NCBI RefSeq assembly: GCF_000247815.1
Contig: NC_021676.1
Coordinates: forward strand, 2,701,106 to 2,765,105
Origin: Ficedula albicollis
Lineage: Eukaryota > Chordata > Aves > Passeriformes > Muscicapidae
DNA: 64,000 nt
Reading direction: 5' to 3'
The notes under the pieces were generated by a model. The model had not been told where the DNA came from. It made no database searches and worked only from the letters and a program-made list of their open reading frames with translations. The translations under genes and the position numbers were made by a program. Below are positions 25,202 through 37,953 of this stretch, in pieces; position 1 is the stretch's first letter; the number at the start of each line of letters is the position of its first letter.

Positions 25202-28200
25202 CTGGGAAAAGGAAAAGGAAAATCCTTTAAAAGTCACAGAATATTGTTCCAAAAGCTATAGAGAGCTCCTTTCCTACAACAACCATGTGAACCGTTTGAG
25301 AGCCTCACCAGTAATGTCATATTTGACCCAATCCTTCCCAAATATGTATAAAATTCCTTGCACAATTTTTTACTTGAAACTTATAACTAAATACTGAAGT
25401 AAGAATTTTAGAGCTGGATCATATTGAATGAAGAAATAAGTACAGGAATCCCCTATTTCCAGCATGAGATCTTCCTCTGCTCCTTAGGAAAATCTCTTCC
25501 TTTGATCTCTCTGCCACATTGTCCTCTTTTTTTTTCTTTCTTTTTTATTTTTTCCCCCCTAAGAAAAAAGTAGGCAAGAAGTTTGCAAGCAGCCATCTGC
25601 TGAGAACTAGATCTTTTTATACCTCTTGCTTTGATATGGGCATAGAAGAACACTTGTCTTAATTCTCCCCCCAAGTTTTGCACTGACAAAATTGTGTAAT
25701 GTTTGTTTACAACAACAAAGAAATCTGGATATTTTTAATTTAGGAACTTAATCTGGCAAGAAAATGCTATTATCTAAATGGAGTCGGGTGAACTTCAGCC
25801 AATACTGTGTGGAAATCTGTCTAGTGAATTGTAAGAAATTTAATATAATTTTAAATTTGGTGATGCCTGTTCATAATACTCTGGAACACCAATATCTTTA
25901 AAGGGAGATACAAACTTGTTCTGCTCAGAGGAAAAATCTGTACTTTCCAAGCTGGTTTCTGAATAAGAATATAGTCCCTCCTTGGGGTTGTTAATAACCT
26001 CAAGAATGATGGAAGTGGAATAGGAGGACTTAGAGGTACACAAAGACATCTGTGTAGCTGCTCACAGCTACACAGTCAAGAATTTTTAAGACATAAATCA
26101 CTCTCTTGAAATCCATGTATAGAATATTTTCCTAATCTTTACATAATTCTGCCATTCCAGAATTTAGGATCTTCTAGCATAGCATTTCTCTAAGGTAAAT
26201 GTTCAAGAAATCCATGTAAAGTGATTTTCCACGTAAATGAAATCTTTACTCCCATCTGTTTCAAATATACCTGTGCTAACACATCTACATTATTTTCACT
26301 GTGCAGGTAAAAGGGTGATTTTGTTTCCTGTCTCTTCTCATTTTCTTCTCCCTGTCATAGCATAGATTGATTTACTTCTGCAGATCAAGTTGCAGTGGTT
26401 GAAGAAATTACTGATGCCAGTAATTGCCTTCAGCCCTCAGCTCCTGCCTTTCAGCAGTGCCTCTTGCAGGGGAATTCAGACCAAACCCTTTGATTTTGCA
26501 GTGAAACACATTAGGAACAATTAATATTGCTATTCCATTTAAACACTGCAAAGTGCTTTGGGTTGGAAGCCACTGTCAGATAAAGAACATTCCAAGTCCC
26601 TCTGCAAGGTGGATCCCCACGTCAGCACCACTTGAGTGGACAGCAGTTTCTGGCGTCATGATTATACAAAAGGAGAAAATTATACAATTTTCATGATTCT
26701 ACATGAAATAAAAATCCAGTGCTGCAAGTCCTCACTGATGGAAAAAGGCTTTGCTCCCTGAGTAATCTAATGAACCTGGAGGGAATTCTGACATGGGGGA
26801 GAAGGGGATGACACTTCAGGAATTCCCTGATTTATCACTGGACTTCAGGGATTCACAACACCCAAAGCAGCACCCACCAGGGATCCAGAGGGGAGCACCA
26901 AGAGCCTTTTATAAACCATTATAATGTTATATTCTAAATATGCAAACAAGGAAGTCAGCAGAAGCTCCTGGTTATCATTATGGTAACACCATGGAGCAGT
27001 GTGAGTCTAATGAATCACTGAGAGTGCACAAGTGTACAAAGTTTGGCTGTTCTAATTTTATTTATTAACTGTCTTATATCTCTTTAAATCCAGGTCCAGC
27101 AATTGTCACCTCACTCAAGCAATTGCCCACAAACATTCAACCTCCAGCGAGCCCTAATTTCAGGAAAGCACATCTTTGTATCCATTATTACTGAAGCAAA
27201 TATATTTACATTGTTTCCTATGGAAAACACAAATAAAAATGTATGGGTTACAGTAAAAAGTTGATATTTAAATGCTAACCTTAAAAAAAAAGACAGAAAA
27301 ATCAGAATGGTTGCATGTTTTGTGCATACTAGAAGGAACTATTTTGCCACTTTTTCGCCACTTTTTCCTCTCAATTGCAAGTTAAAATGAAAAATAAAAC
27401 AACAAGGGTAAAAAAAGCCTTCAAATCCTGATGTTTATAGAATAATATCTTAAATTTACTTTTCTGAGGGGAGGAAATGAAAAAAAACCCAGCACTAATC
27501 ATAAATATAAACCAAATTCTAGCCTCTATCCCAAATTCTCCTATGGCAATACTGATGCAAGTATTACTTAAAAATGATAATTATATAAAAATATTGCATA
27601 AACAAATATATAAACCTTCCAAATAAATATACATTTTTTTTTTTTTACAAAGCAATATGGGGATGAGTACACAAATGTAACAATCTAAAGAGTTCATCAA
27701 CAATATTCCTGAATCAGTTCTGAAAGTTGAGATCATACCAGGAGATACTTTATATTCAAACTAAATGATAAGTCTTTAACCCCAGTTTCATCTGCAGTGG
27801 AGTTTCCAGGGATTATAAAATAACAACAGCAGGACTCAAAGAGTTTTGTAAGCAACACTGCAGGGTGGAACCTGGCATTACATTCTCAATTTTTACTTAC
27901 TTTAAACCAAGTTTGAACCACTCTACTGAAATTCTTTTTGAGTCATAGTAAAGAAAATACTTCAAAGCATGAAAAAACAGCAGAGCACACTTATAAACCA
28001 TATCAGATAAATGCTAACATGACTTTTTGTGGTGTCTTTTGCTGTCACAGACTTTCCTCAGTGACTAAAAGGTACAGACATGTAATAGGCAGTGTTAGTT
28101 TAGCAGAAGAAAACAACCAGCAATGAACTTCTGCACAATACACTATTTTTCTTTTTCTTTCAAAATACTTATAGTAACAGTTCTGAAGCTCTATTACAGA

Positions 28201-31200
28201 GCTGTAGGCCTTCAAGGAGAAAAAATCCCAACAAGGCACAAGTTTGCTGTTGGATATGGAGTAGAATATGTTGTGAGGAAAGTGTTGTTCTTCCAGAATC
28301 CTATTTATAAAGTCATATCTGTACGTTGCCTGTCATTTGTGCCACAGCACTGATAGGGATACTATGGCAACAGCAATGCAAAGAACAGGAGCAAGAGGCA
28401 CTTTCTAGCAACCAAAGACATTTATGAAATCAGAGTGTTCCAGCCTGGAACCCTGAGGAAGCACAAAAGTACATAAGGCTGAAGAAAGCAGCCCAAGTCT
28501 AAAGGACCTTCCATGGGTTCCAGCACTTGCTCACGCTTTTAAGGCAGTTAAAAAAAAAACCAAAATCCACAAACAAAAATTAAATACAAATCAAATTGTT
28601 TAACAGAAGGTAACATGAAGCTTGCCAAGCCATTTTCCCAGCTTTCAAGAGGATGCATTGCTGTCTGTGCTGCTGACTTCCCAACTGGGAAGGCAAATGG
28701 CCCAGATGGACAAGATGGAGGGGAGGAGGGGAAAAAGAAGTTTAAACTCGCTTTTCTTCTTCTGCCTGTCTGTGCACTCCAACATACCTGCTTTTTTGCC
28801 CAATACACCAAATATTAATGGTGTCATTTAAATATTAGCTCTGTTCATTATCACCTTCATTTAGCAGCTGTCAAATCATACCTTGAAAGTAGAGAGAGTA
28901 TAAAAACTGTAACCACCTAATGGAGCAGGTGAAGGTAGAATCTAAATCTGTTCTTTATACACAAGGCTCCATCTGGTCCCACCTGAGCGAGAGTTCCTTT
29001 ACCTTAGAACAGAACTTGTTATTTCTTCCTTAAAAGGATCTCAGAAAAGTAGTAAAGGGGGTAGAAGAGTTCAGGTGTCCACTTCAGATTAGAAAAACAA
29101 CACCATTTGTTGATCCTTGAATTCAGATTTGAATTAAAGTAGAAGAAACAAGCTGTGGTGATATTTTGTAACTGCCATATCAAGTACAAAGAAAAAGGTA
29201 TTACATTTTTAAAAATTAGGAATATTGAAGTCCAAAGCTACATCAATATCCAATTATTAAAATCATAGTAGAGAAGAAATAGTGAAAATATCACCTCCAT
29301 TCTTATCTTTATATTCTCAAACCTATTTTAATTACTTGGACAAATTTAGCTAGCACACCACACTTTTTCAATATCATATCCTTTTCATTTGCTGCTAATC
29401 CACCGTGGGCTCCTTAAACAGGAGTATTTAAATCTCTGTATTAAAATGGTGTTTCTCAGAGCAGAGGATCCCCATGACACAGCTCCATCTGTCAGTCAGT
29501 ACCATGATTATTACGTTATGAGCCAGCGATTTGCAATTCTTCCACTTCACTGGGGCTCCCTCCAAAGTGCCCACTGACAATCAGGCAGCTCTGCACAGGT
29601 TTTGAATTCCTGGACCACGCTGATATGGACTTCAGCTTTATCCCAAAGTGGGAACTGTAAGTTTTTAGTGTTTGGGGTTTTAGTTGCTGGGTTGGTTTTT
29701 TTTTTTTGTTTGTTTGCCATAAGCCACTGGCCTGGCTGCTCCCCTTTGCCACCACACAGCCCAGGTGTCATTTAAGGAACTGGCTGGCTTTGATGGGACT
29801 GATTTTTAAAAAGGTGCAGAATTTACAGGTGTTTTACAAGTTTTGATGGCAATAAGAAACACCACAAAGATGTTGCCTGACAGAAATCCCCCTCATTTTT
29901 TGCAGGCACAAATGCCACCAGCCAACCTGAACTCACTGCCACACTCCATAGTGTTTCAAACATAAATTATTTGCAGCCATCAATATTTATCCACAGGATC
30001 CACTCCCTACACAGGATATTTCATTATCATATTGAAAGAAAAAGACCTACCTCAAAGAGAAACAGACAATTTGTTATATTATCAGGGCTTTCAAATTCAT
30101 TCCCTCATACGATTTTACTCTAAATCCACTACGGGACTGATTCATTCTTTGATCTATTTTTTATGAGCGTGATGGTACTGACTTCAATGAGGTTTCTTTA
30201 ATTTGATTTTTCTTCACTGATGAACAAAATGAAACTGGAAATTCTTATCACCAGGAGAAAACATCACCCCACATCCATTTAAGTCAACAAAAGAATTAAA
30301 TAAGTGATAGGCACAGCTTGCTTACAGTTTTAAAAAATAGAATATTTCTGGTTCTTTTTATTACTTTTTAATCATGGGGGGCAAGAAACACTTTTTACTT
30401 GAGGAAATAAAAAGTTAATGACCAAACCACAGATTCTTCAAGCCACATGAAGAAGCAGCCAAGGTGTGGAAAAAAAACCAACTGATAAATTGTTAAAAAG
30501 AATTCTTTGTTCCTGATAGTAATCTGCAGCTAATAGGAAGAGTGTTGATTAAAACTTGTATCAAAATGCTGGAAACAGTGAACAGAATTATAAATACACA
30601 ACAGACAGTGAGCATGCTGAACAAATTAAACTCAATCACATTGATATATGGCACAAGGAGTAATTTATTTTAATTGTTGCAAATTAATCCCTTTAAAGCT
30701 GAAGTCCCTTTCTTACTAGAAGAGTAAGTACAGTCCACATTTGGGAAAATGCATCTAGCAGCCACCCAGGAAATACTTTAAAAATATCCTGTAACTTATT
30801 TCAGAGAGCTGTGAGAATATGCAGTGTCAAATTTATTTATACACCAGTGACACTAGGAAATGGTCCTGCTTTTAGCAGGGGAACATTTTTGCATTGGAGC
30901 TGCATAAAAGCTAAAGGTCGAGAACAAAAATCTTGGGGAAAAAAGCTGAAGATCTCTCTGATGGCTATTTTCATTTTTCTTAGGAAGAAATAGTGAGATG
31001 CCTGAACAAATAGAAAAAAAAAATTTAAAAAGAGTAAAAAACACCCAAAAAATCAAACCAAACCCAACATCAAACCCCTTACAAAGCTGCAGACAATTAC
31101 AACTACAAAGTGAACACAACATTGCTCTGCAAATTCAAATATATATTCACTATAATTCAATGGCTTGCTTCTAAAAACATTACAAAGAAATCAAGTTGTT

Positions 31201-34200
31201 AATGGTATGATTCATAATGTCATTTTCTTTGCATTTTATTTGTGTGTTTGTACTACATGAATACATTTTACCAATCAAGTGGAAATTGCTCTGGTTTTGG
31301 TACTTGAAAATCTGTTCATGCCTCAAATCTGAAAATTAAATCTCTGCTAAAACAAACAAAAGGAAAATCATCCATGAACCACTGACAAGAGAATCTGGGA
31401 CCACAGTAAGAAACAATGTGAAACTACATATGTGGCTGTTGGATGCACTCCAAAGTAAAACACATTTTTATTTGTTTAAAAAAGGAAGTCAACCTGATTC
31501 CAGTCATTTGTGTCAAGTCCTTTGGAACGGCAATTGTCATGATCACCTGTTCCATACATAATGCATTTTGCTTTGCTGCCTCACTGCCAGTTAATAATTT
31601 TCATTTCTCACTGGTAAAATCCACATTTCAGAGTGTCTGCTCAACAGTTCCAGTAGCTGTGAATCAGATGCTGTTATATTGTTAATATTGTGTTATTGTC
31701 CTGCTTATTCCAAACACAATTCTGCCAAGAGCCCAATGCTGACACATTCCATGAATTCCAGAGGAGCAGCAGTCACCCTTGAGTTCCACACACAGTAATT
31801 CACTTCTCATTGACCATTTGTGAGAGCAAACAGCACTCTCCCCAAAATTTCTAAAAAGAAACACAAAAACTAAATATATTGCTATTCTTCTTTTTTAAAA
31901 AGTCAGGACTTAAAAGCAGAAAAAAAAAAAGTATTCTCTTTATATTCTGTAACTCTTGTTGAACTCAGGATATCTGGAATTTTGCACTAGCTGCACCCAA
32001 TTCCTGAAGGAGAAAAAATTTCTCCTGGATGCCAGAATACACATATAGGACTCCAAAAGGATGTCTAAACTTTGGTATTTTCATCAGTTTCTCTTTGCCT
32101 CAGTGGAACATATCCAAAATAAATCAGGTTGTTTTATCCACCAGCAGCATAGCTGCTCATTTTCATATGGGATGTTTTGTTATTATCAAAGATATCTTGA
32201 ATGCAAATTAGAATCAAGCTATAAGGTTCTAGTCAAGAGTTTCAAATATCAAATACATCATAAATTGGATATTCTATACCTTACATCTTTCTCACCAATT
32301 AACAGCCTAATCTCCATGTCTGCCCAAAGGTGCCACATGCAACATATGGATACCATACCTGAGAATAAATCTTTATCAATCATAAACTCAACTCTGGAAG
32401 CTCCAAGAGTACCATGAACTTGAGAACTAATTGCACATCTTGGAAGGAATTTTTCTCATCATTTATGGATGGGCCCCAAGCAGGGAAGCAATCAACACAT
32501 TTTTTAGCTAACTGGCCCTATCTAAACACACCACATGAATAAAACATGGCAGTGTGCAATAGAAAACTCCTAAGAGAAGGTGATTGGAGAGGAAGGCTTT
32601 TCCAAGGTCAAAACAATATCAGAATTGAGAGTTTATATCAGAGTCTTTGGGTTATATCAGAACACAAACCAAAAGCAGATATGAGCAAATGCCTCTCCCC
32701 TTCCTGCCCTGGGGCAGGGTGGTTCTTCCCCACCTGCCCTGTCACGGTCAGGGGATTCTCATCCCCTCCATGACCTTCAGGCAGCTCCTAAGAAAAACAT
32801 GCATTTTTTGTTCCATGACCACAAAGACAAATCATCATCTTTAGCCATGGAAACCTTGTGATGAGAATTGCTGCCTGGAGTGGCAGCTCCTCAGCTGGTG
32901 GCCTGATAACAAAATAACAATAAATGCTTCTTTAAACAACAAAAATACTTCTTTAATTTTATAGTTTACATTCAAAAAATGTAAATTCTTTTCCTCTGTT
33001 ATCTTAAAAAACCCAAATTACACTGGAATCATTCCTCAGTTCTGGTGAAACACCTCCTGTCCTGACAGAGCCCAAAGTGCTGCAGAGATAAAACACATGG
33101 ATTGCTTCTCAAAGCAAATTCTGTGCCAGAGAGATTTCTACACTGAAGTGATTCTGGAAGGGGGATTGAAAACTCAATCATCCCATGGAGATGACGGAGC
33201 AGAGCTGTTTCCATTTAGGAGAAAGCAGCTACCAAAACCCAGTCAAACTACTTGCACAAAAAGTACTCAGCAAGAAGAGTCACACAATTGGATAAAACAG
33301 AATTATAAGGATACTTTAAAATGTGTTACAGCAATTTCATGTTCAGGGTCTGATTCTTTAAATTTTGTTTTACCTGTATAGTAAATATGGTTTAAGAAGT
33401 GGAGGTTCTGGTCAACAATTAAATTGATTCAAAGCCCACTGAAACCAGTGGCCTCTTCTCCAGGCTTTACAAAGTTTGCTGGAACTATAGCTCTGGAAAT
33501 AAAATTCCTTAACTTAAGCAAAAAGCTAAGTACAGACCTCAACAACAGACCTTTATTAAATATTTGCATAGACTGTTATGTGTCAGCATTAAATGCTTAA
33601 TTTTAGATTGCATTACAAAGGTCAGGCCATGCTCTTGAAGCCTGTCATGGTAAAGCTGCTGCTTAACAAGCCCAGAAAATCTGATTTTTAACATTTTGCC
33701 CAGAACCATAAAGTTTATAAGGACACTGCAGTTCCTTCATAGACTGTACTCAAATAGTGGGAAATGTGATTTTTTTTTTCATTTCTTCCCTGCCTCCCCA
33801 CTGAATCCTGCCAACAATTAAACTTCTGCAAGGTGGACAAAACATTTCTGGGTGGAAATCTGCATTTCCATTGATTTGGTGTGTCCATCTTACTGTCAGT
33901 GACCTCCAGACACAAGTGATGTGCAGAGACTTTGGCTTGTAATGAAGAACAGAAAGGTTGGGAATATTTGGGATGTTGTTTCCCATCCATTCTCCTTTTG
34001 ACATAGTGCAGAGGATAAACAGCTTCAAAAGGTGTAGCTAATAATGAGACCAGTGTGTATCAGAGTCCTGTAGGTCACCATGCTCAGGGAAGAGTTTTTA
34101 AAAGTCCTCTTGAAGCAGGTTTTCCCACCCAATATCATGGAGCCTTGCTGCATTCTATCATTATTGATGCACCACCCAGAACATTTTTTAAGAAAATCAC

Positions 34201-36545
34201 ATATTAATTCTTGAAAGCAGAAATTACATGAGGAGAAATTTAAAGGGGTAGGGTGAACGATGATTAAAGTTTCAAATAGATAAATATCATTCTTCCTCTC
34301 TTTTGTGGAAAAGTCATGTTCCTACTCCACAAACCCAAATGAAAAAACTAATTTTGCTATAAATTGAGTGATTTCTTCACTCCTGTAAGTCAGAAAAATA
34401 CCACAAAACACAAACCAGTCTATTTGCTGAAAAAATTACAGCACAGAGAATTTTTGAATAACATGAGGTTATACAAAACACTGCATAATTTGTAAGTTTT
34501 ATCATGTCTCACATTTTGGTTACTTAGCTTGTTTCAAAAAACTAAAAGTGACCAAAGATATTTTGGTTATTTGTGGAAATTAGACATTTGTATTAGGGTT
34601 GTAATAGAAATGTCATGCAAATACAACTGATAGACTGTTCCTTTACATCAGCTAATTATGCCTCCACATCCAAGACCTGCCAAGAAAATTGATGTTTTCC
34701 TTTCTACGCAGAGGTTGTTTTGAATCTCTTAAACAAGATCAACACAAGTGACACAAGGACATAATTATATGTTGCCTCACAAGATGGAAGAACAACAGTG
34801 ACAAGATTAACTGCTCCACCAATTACTGGTATAAGGAGCAGAAATATTGATTTGTGATTAAATGAATAGAGAAAATAATAACATTTGAAATCTTTAACAT
34901 CTGATGATGTGTCAGTCAGTCCTAATGATTTCCAGTAAAATAAAAGCTCAGAACTTACAAAATTCACATCCTGTGTAGTAAAGAAAAGTTGGTGTTTTGT
35001 TACTAAGATGTGCTAGTTGTGTGGAATATAAGGTATCTATCAAATACACAGCAAAATTCCCTAAGACAAAGTTCTATTCAGGTGTAGGAACTGCAAGTAT
35101 TAAAGTGGTGTGGTGTTGAAAAGCAGACACAATTCCTATTGCAACTTCATGGTGCTGCTCCCATGTATACAGTAAAGTATTATAAGATATATTGATTTTT
35201 TCCAAATATACCAGTACATAAAGAGTATCTTAAAGCTTGCAGATCTATTTTCCTAATAAAATTCTGCTGTGTTTTATGTGATGCAGTACCTCACACCTAT
35301 GTTCTGATATCCAGGCACGATGGATTCCTGCAGGCAGTCTGACATCTCACACTGATATTCCTCTATGCATCTGTAATTTGTTCACTGCTTCTCCTACAAG
35401 CTTTAGTGACAGGACATTTGTGTGTGTGAGAGTGTGTGGGTGCCACATATCACAGATTTTCTGTCTCTTTTTGGAGAGCACTGTATTTCTCAGTGCAGTG
35501 TGGATGGATGCTGCACTGCTTTAAATGGAGAATTGTCCTCTGTAACCTGAGGGATCCTGCCAAGTCTGCTTTCTTTGAAATCAGTTCAAGAGATTCATGC
35601 TCAGACTTGGCTGGAGTAAGGAGGAATCCACTTTTTGATCAAATCACAAAACAACAAGTTCTTATAGTTCCTCTTCTATTGGGATGCAATATTTTCTTGG
35701 AGGAAAAAAAATAGATATTTTCTTGGAACACACCATATTTTGCCATGTATTTGCTGGTGTGTTCTACTCTTACTCAGAGTAAAGGACACAAATATCAGGT
35801 AGAAACATCTTTCCTGTCCTAGAAAAATATGATCAATTACATGAGTCCATTGTTTGAATTAGTATGATTTCAGGAGAAAATGAAACATGTAATTACACAA
35901 TCCACACAATGCCCTTTCCTGTACAATTAGAAATCAGTGCAATGGGGCTTCCTCTTGTTTGTTCATTTATCTGGCTTAGAACAGAGACATTGGGGGCATT
36001 CAGTTGAAAAATGTGTGCAAGATAAATTTCCAAGCTGATGACCACAACAGTGTTGTGTGGAATGCAGATAATGTTCATGTCTTGGTTCAGACTCATGGTC
36101 TCTGCAGAATAGCAAAAATTTGTACCTTTCTTGATCACTAATATTCTAGAATTCTACCAGTGGTAGATAAAATGATCTTTCCAACCTCAGCCATCTCATT
36201 AGTCTTGCTTTTGACCTGAAATAAAGAAGCTCAATAATCATATGGAAATAATTCCGTGGTTAATCACTTTAGCCATTCAATTCAACAGCAAAACTATTTT
36301 AATGAAGGCTTGTTATTGAAAGAATTTCATTATATTTTAAATAAATAAAACAGACTTTCTTTTTTTTTTTAAGTTCAATATCTGAAGCTCAAACTGAGTG
36401 ATCACCACACATTTACTGACACTACCAAGAGTCACAGAACAACAAATGAAAACCTCAGAAAAACACAGTTTAACGTGGTTTGTACCAGCACAGGACTCAG
36501 GTGGCAACACTGAGAGACCACAGGTCTTGTCCAGCCTTCTGTAAC

Positions 36546-36905
36546 ACCAAACCAAACCAAACCAAACCAAACCAAACCAAACCAAACCAAACCAAACCAA
36601 ACCAAACCAAACCAAACCAAACCAAACCAAACCAAACCAAACCAAACCAAACCAAACCAAACCAAACCAAACCAAACCAAACCAAACCAAACCAAACCAA
36701 ACCAAACCAAACCAAACCAAACCAAACCAAACCAAACCCAACCCAACCCAACCCAACCAAACCCAACCAAACCTGACTAAACCAAACCAAATCAAACCTG
36801 ACCAAAGCAAACCCAACCAAACCCAACCAAACCCAACCAATCCCAACCAAACCACATTAACCAAACCAAACCAAACCAAACCAAACCAAACCAAACCAAA
36901 CCAAC
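36546..36905. repeat. (ACCAA)n pentanucleotide array
   Basis: About 38 perfect ACCAA units (36546-36737), then a block of about 120 bp of variant units (ACCCA, ACCTG, ATCAA), then roughly nine further perfect units to about 36905. The complement is TTGGT-rich. Because the unit has no stop codon in several frames, long artificial open frames occur on both strands. Confidence 0.97.
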
Positions 36906-37744
36906 AAGGAAAAGCCAGTGAGGTCTTGCTTTGCTTACTGCTCTTAATCCTGGTTTTCTGTAGATCAGATTGAGTGCAGCCAACTCCTGGAGCACCAGTG
37001 TTATATTTGCCCTTCAAAACTATAAATACTGATCCTTTTCATGTTTCTGGGCATAACACATCACACCGTCAGGGTGTAAAACAAATGCTGCACTATACTG
37101 CACTTGTCAGCTTTTACTTTCCCTCAAAGGAACTAGGAGCTTATGATTTAGAGAATATACAGGTCAGCATCATATCTTTAGTGGGAAACTTTGATCTTTT
37201 GTCTAAATATTGTCTGCAAGACAAGAACAAAACAATTGTGTGCTGAGCTGGTTTCAGGTAGGTTCCAGTACCTGCAGACTTCCATGTGTTTGGAACTTTG
37301 CTGAGGCGGGTTTAAATGCCCCAGTCTCTATTAGAAATTAAAAATGCATTTTTATTTACTCATTTTTCAGGCAGTGTTTTTGCAAATTGTCTGCAGAAGG
37401 CTTCATTACGATGTTTTAGCAAGCAGGCCACCTAGTGCCTGACAGTAACAAGTACTCTGCAACGACCTGAAGTCTTCACAAGGAGTAACAACACTCATTC
37501 ACCTGCACAGCAAAATCATGCAGCCAGGCTAAACTCTGCAAAAATAATAGAAAAGTCCCCCAAGCAGAATTGTGACAGTTTCCTTTAATAATTTTAAATG
37601 TGAGATAGATCTTTGTCATGTTAAGAAAATTACACATATTTTCCTTAAGAATTCATTTTGTAGGTAATCTAGCTACTTAAAAGATTTCAGTTATTGCAGT
37701 CTCTTGCTGAAAAAATAAATGCCAGTATTTTTTTTCTGAAAAGA

Positions 37745-37953
37745 TGCTGCACCAAAGGGTGCTGGGCACTGTTCAGGCTCCCCAGGGAACGGTCACAGCC
37801 CCAAAGCTGCCAGAGCTCCAGGAATGTTTGGACACTGCTCCCAGGGATGCACAGTCTGGGACTGTTGGATGTGCAGGGCCAGGAGCTGGACTCAATAATC
37901 CTCGTGGGTTCCTTCCCACTCAGCTTATCCTCTGATTCTATGATTTCCCATTT
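37745..37953 (+). repeat. CR1 LINE 3' end fragment with tail
   Basis: Sense-strand CR1: GCTGCCAGAGCTCCAGGAAT, GTGCAGGGCCAGGAGCTGGA, CTCGTGGGTTCCTTCCCACT and a terminal TGATTCTATGATTT matching the characteristic CR1 3' tail repeat. It is the best preserved CR1 copy in the window and resembles the subfamily common in songbird genomes. Confidence 0.9.

Noticed and set aside
36546..36905. Interstitial telomeric repeat or CRISPR-like array
   Set aside because: The unit is ACCAA, not TTAGGG, and there are no repeat-spacer structures; it is a simple pentanucleotide satellite.
36337..37017. Long open frames (226, 117, 112 and 98 codons) with WFGLV or KPNQT repeats
   Set aside because: They are translations of the ACCAA array, which lacks stop codons in several frames; no start context, no splice sites and no protein family.
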